DNA of 64,000 bases from assembly GCF_029894165.1 (NCBI RefSeq), contig NZ_JARXXU010000001.1, positions 806,001 to 870,000 on the forward strand. Reading direction: 5' to 3'. This stretch comes from Aurantimicrobium minutum. Lineage in GTDB: Bacteria; Actinomycetota; Actinomycetes; Actinomycetales; Microbacteriaceae. Below are positions 61,378-64,000 of the stretch, one piece after another; the stretch's first letter is position 1, and each line of letters begins with the position of its first letter. Under the pieces are notes generated by a model that was not told the origin of the DNA, ran no database searches, and saw nothing but the letters and a program-made list of their open reading frames with translations. The translations under genes were made by a program, and so were the position numbers.

Positions 61378-61929
61378 TTACGTGGTTGTGCGCGAGGCAG
61401 GACGTGTAACCGGCTTCTTCACAACTGGTGTGGCTGGCTCGTTGTCCTTCTCGAGCTCTTCGAGCAGGGCACGAAGCTCCGACTTGATGAAGTCTTTGGT
61501 GGCCATGTCCTTCATAGCCAAGCGCAGCGCAACAACCTCGCGGGCGAGGTATTCGGTATCAGCCAAGTTGCGCTCAGCGCGCTGGCGATCCTGCTCAAAC
61601 TGAACGCGGTCACGGTCATCCTGGCGATTCTGTGCGAGCAGAATCATGGGGGCAGCATAGGAAGCCTGCAAGGACAGGATCAGCGTCAACGCAGTAAAGC
61701 CAATGGCGAACGAGTCAAAACGCCATGGCTCGGGAGCAAAGGTGTTGAAGAGCATCCACAGTGCGGCAAAGATGGTGAGACCCAGCAAGAACCAGGGAGT
61801 TCCCATGCCTCGTGCAATGGTTTCCGTGAAGTGACCAAAGCGATCGCGGGAACGGGAAGGGCGGGGGTTGAGCGCGCTAAAACCCTTAGGAGTGTCGAAG
61901 CTTTCATCGTGACGGTTGTTCCGTGCCAT
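61378..61929 (-). CDS. DUF1003 membrane protein
   Basis: 183 aa with two helices (WFLLGLTIFAALWMLFNTF about 45-63 and FAIGFTALTLILSLQASYAA about 73-92), the conserved AAPMILLAQNRQDDRDR, then a coiled coil. ATG at 61929 has AAGGAGAGG upstream and follows the MgtE-like stop by 1 nt. Function unknown; it consistently accompanies the MgtE-like gene in Actinobacteria. Confidence 0.92.
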   Translation of the reverse strand: MARNNRHDESFDTPKGFSALNPRPSRSRDRFGHFTETIARGMGTPWFLLGLTIFAALWMLFNTFAPEPWRFDSFAIGFTALTLILSLQASYAAPMILLAQNRQDDRDRVQFEQDRQRAERNLADTEYLAREVVALRLAMKDMATKDFIKSELRALLEELEKDNEPATPVVKKPVTRPASRTTT

Positions 61930-61930
61930 A

Positions 61931-63268
61931 TCAGCCTCTCCTTCCTCGGGTTGCAGGCTTTGCTGTAGCAGTCTTGGTTGCGGGGCGCTTCTTCGGCGCA
62001 CGTTTACTCATTGCCGCGGAGGCAGGGGTGTCTTCATCGTCGTGACTGCGCCAGTCATCGGGCAGCAGGTAGTCGAGCACGTCATCCACGGTGACCACAC
62101 CGACCAGGCGGTGGTTTTCGTCAATGACCGGAACAGAAACCAGGTTGTAGCTGGCCAAAATACGTGACACTTCGGCCGCAGGAGTATCCACCGAGATGGG
62201 CTCGAGGCCGGGGTCAATCAGGCTTCCCAGACGCTCGTGAGGTGGGTACCGCAGCATGCGTTGGAAGTGCACCATGCCCAAGAAGCGACCGGTGGGTGCT
62301 TCATAGGGAGGCAGGGTGATGCAGACTGCTGCTGCCAGGGCAGGAGCAGTCTCATTACGACGAATCATGGCTAGGCCTTCAGCCACGGTGGATTCGGCAG
62401 ACAGGATGATCGGCTCAGGGGTCATCAAACCACCCGCCGTGTCAGCCCCGAAGCTCAGCAGCAGACGAACATCATCGGCTTCCTCAGGCTCCATGAGGCC
62501 CAGGAGGTGTTCACCACGCTCTTCGGGCAGCTGGGCAATGAGGTCGGCCGCGTCATCGGGTTCCATCTCGTCGAGAACGTCAGCGGCACGTTCGTCATCG
62601 AGCTGGGCCATAATTTCGACCTGGTCGCTCTCGTCCATCTCCTCGAGCACGTCAGCGAGACGGTCATCGGGAAGCTCTTCCGCAACCTCGAGCATGCGCT
62701 CTTGAGGGAGATCAAGCAAAGTGGTTGCGAGGTCGGCAGGACGCAGTTCTGAATAGGACGCAATGAGAGCTTCAGCAGACTGGGGCTCACCAGCTTCGGT
62801 CTTCTCTGTGACGAGTGCCCAGGGAACCAATGCAGTTGCACCTTTGGTGAAGGGAGCGCCACTTTGGCGGGGACGACGCACAAAAAGCTGGCTGATCGCC
62901 CACTCGCCGGGACCGGTCTCTTCAATCGCGGCGTCTTCGATTTCGGCATCGCCGGAACCGTCATTGAAGGTGACCTTACGGCCGAGGAATTCTGCAAGCA
63001 GGCGAACTTCGCCGCCGCGCTGCTCGAATTTCCTGTCCGAAATGGGGCCGGTGGTGATGACTTGCCCGCTGGCAATGCTGGAAACACGGCCAATGGAGAT
63101 GAACACACGACGCTTACCGGGAACCTCGGCGAGCAAGCCCACAACGCGGGGAGCATTGTCCTTGCGATAGACCACGAGGACATCACGAATACGACCCAGG
63201 CGGTCACCCGCGGGGTCGAAAACGCCAGATCCGGTCAGGCGCGCTACAAATACTCGTGTTCCAGTCAC
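61931..63268 (-). CDS. PRC-barrel / MgtE N-domain / CBS protein without a transporter domain
   Basis: 445 aa soluble protein. A PRC-barrel-like start (about 1-80, DPAGDRLGRIRDVLVVYR), then acidic MgtE_N superhelical repeats (about 180-285, LPDDRLADVLEEMDESDQVEIMAQLDDERAADVL...), two CBS motifs (about 290-405) and a basic Lys/Ala/Thr-rich tail. It has the magnesium-sensing half of MgtE but no membrane helices, so it is a sensor or regulator, perhaps of the adjacent DUF1003 protein. ATG start at 63268. Confidence 0.92.
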   Translation of the reverse strand: MTGTRVFVARLTGSGVFDPAGDRLGRIRDVLVVYRKDNAPRVVGLLAEVPGKRRVFISIGRVSSIASGQVITTGPISDRKFEQRGGEVRLLAEFLGRKVTFNDGSGDAEIEDAAIEETGPGEWAISQLFVRRPRQSGAPFTKGATALVPWALVTEKTEAGEPQSAEALIASYSELRPADLATTLLDLPQERMLEVAEELPDDRLADVLEEMDESDQVEIMAQLDDERAADVLDEMEPDDAADLIAQLPEERGEHLLGLMEPEEADDVRLLLSFGADTAGGLMTPEPIILSAESTVAEGLAMIRRNETAPALAAAVCITLPPYEAPTGRFLGMVHFQRMLRYPPHERLGSLIDPGLEPISVDTPAAEVSRILASYNLVSVPVIDENHRLVGVVTVDDVLDYLLPDDWRSHDDEDTPASAAMSKRAPKKRPATKTATAKPATRGRRG

Positions 63269-63325
63269 GTCTCTAACTTAGCCCGTTAAGGCGTCTTTGC
63301 GCCCCTTCCGGGGGTTAACGTCTGG

Positions 63326-64000
63326 CTAAATCAGGGCGTCGGTGAGGTGGTTGGGTGTGCCAAAACGGTGTGCAGTGATGCTGATGGCTTGTTCTCTCAA
63401 GAAAGGCAACATTTCGATTCGACCAGCCAGCAAAACCGGTCCTGCATAGACAGCCAGGTCCGGCCGCCCATTCGTTGCAGCGGTTACGAGAGCTGCGGTT
63501 GCGCCTAAGAGGCGAATGCGTCCGTTGGTCAGTTCGTCTCGGTCTTCCTCGAGGGTAGCTAGCCACGACTTATCCGAGCGCTGATCAACGCGAATACCGG
63601 TGGCCTGCAGGATCCACAAATACCGTTCGCCCATGGTGGGTGGCACAGAAATCGTGAAGTTGGATTCTGCGCGCATCGCTGCGGCCACCACACGCATCAG
63701 CTCAACCGGATTGCCGTCTTCGGTCAAACGGATACGTGTGGGAACCGAGCGATAACGGAAAATATTTCGCTCCACGCCCAGCTGTGAGACATCCATGGCT
63801 TGACCAAACTCTGTCGCCCAGGCGAACTGGTCCAGGCTCGTAGCTTGCCGAATCCACGCTAACTGGCCGCCATCGAACATTTCAGAACGTTCAATGGCAT
63901 CGAGCAGGGTGAGGACGTGGCTGGACAACGGCGCCATACCGATATCGACTGTGGGAGCAATGTTCCAATTTCCCAGTCCGAAGAGATAGTTGGGGCCACC
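63326..64000 (-). CDS. putA: Proline dehydrogenase / P5C dehydrogenase PutA, C-terminal part only
   Basis: Open to the right edge: reading back from 64000 gives GGPNYLFGLGNW... in frame with the 203 residues visible from the internal Met at 63937. GGPNY is the C-terminal hallmark of glutamate-semialdehyde dehydrogenases, and REQAISITAHRFGTPNHLTDALI is the actinobacterial PutA terminus as I know it. The true start lies beyond the window; the Met at 63937 should not be used. The enzyme converts proline to glutamate. Confidence 0.87.
   Translation of the reverse strand, partial: GGPNYLFGLGNWNIAPTVDIGMAPLSSHVLTLLDAIERSEMFDGGQLAWIRQATSLDQFAWATEFGQAMDVSQLGVERNIFRYRSVPTRIRLTEDGNPVELMRVVAAAMRAESNFTISVPPTMGERYLWILQATGIRVDQRSDKSWLATLEEDRDELTNGRIRLLGATAALVTAATNGRPDLAVYAGPVLLAGRIEMLPFLREQAISITAHRFGTPNHLTDALI

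Noticed and set aside
63326-63937. Stand-alone 203-residue protein starting at 63937
   Set aside because: The frame continues upstream to the window edge with GGPNY, so it is the end of putA rather than a separate gene.

Overview
The window comes from a high-GC Gram-positive bacterium (Actinobacteria), most probably a small planktonic Microbacteriaceae of the Luna/Aurantimicrobium/Rhodoluna type. The evidence is an actinorhodopsin gene, actinobacterial single-domain proteins (DUF3117, an FdxA-type 7Fe ferredoxin, the succinylase branch of DAP synthesis), DtxR/IdeR-type iron boxes, moderate GC, tight gene packing and many genes without a Shine-Dalgarno sequence that carry a -10-like hexamer 6-8 nt before the start codon (leaderless type). 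The genus is an inference. I found no tRNA, rRNA, CRISPR array, insertion sequence or prophage. Apart from intergenic strips of under 200 bp the window is coding.

Layout. 1-14.4 kb: central carbon genes (fba and glpX, divergent), a minus-strand group rmuC / MFS transporter / FAD monooxygenase / DUF3237, mmsA with two small membrane proteins, a mazEF module, ychF with an SRAP (YedK-like) gene, a ThrE-type exporter, and short oxidoreductase genes. 14.5-34.2 kb: smc, followed by a long co-directional cluster that is the most interesting part of the window: FHA protein, PP2C phosphatase, Ser/Thr kinase, a 1,899-residue membrane-anchored Ig-like/FnIII protein, MoxR ATPase, DUF58 protein, a membrane protein with a catalytically dead transglutaminase-like domain, a zinc-ribbon FHA protein and an FtsK/SpoIIIE (EccC-like) ATPase. 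It looks like a phosphorylation-controlled envelope or secretion machine related to type VII systems, but no WXG100 substrate, EccB, EccD or mycosin gene lies beside it.

34.2-45.9 kb: actinorhodopsin with a distinctive 5' region (18-bp perfect palindrome plus a repeat overlapping the ribosome-binding site), an isochorismatase-like hydrolase, a TetR regulator, a CPBP membrane protein, typA (with a hairpin abutting its ribosome-binding site), an AT-richer 1,828-residue secreted FnIII/Ig-like surface protein behind a helically phased operator array, and a lone EfeU/FTR1 iron permease behind two tandem IdeR-type boxes. 45.9-64 kb: a block whose gene order resembles other Actinobacteria: small membrane protein, fdxA, dapC, gltA, dapD/dapE, PIG-V-like mannosyltransferase, DUF3117, O-methyltransferase, tatB, mrp, DUF1003, MgtE-like CBS protein. 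It is interrupted between tatB and mrp by a higBA module, two alkylation-repair genes (tag, ogt) and a probable putrescine/diamine catabolic set (class III aminotransferase, Lrp/AsnC regulator, aminobutyraldehyde-type dehydrogenase). The 3' end of putA runs off the right edge.

Together the genes describe a light-assisted aerobic heterotroph with gluconeogenesis, TCA entry, valine/propionate-type and polyamine/proline catabolism, iron-regulated uptake and an elaborate protein-rich cell surface.
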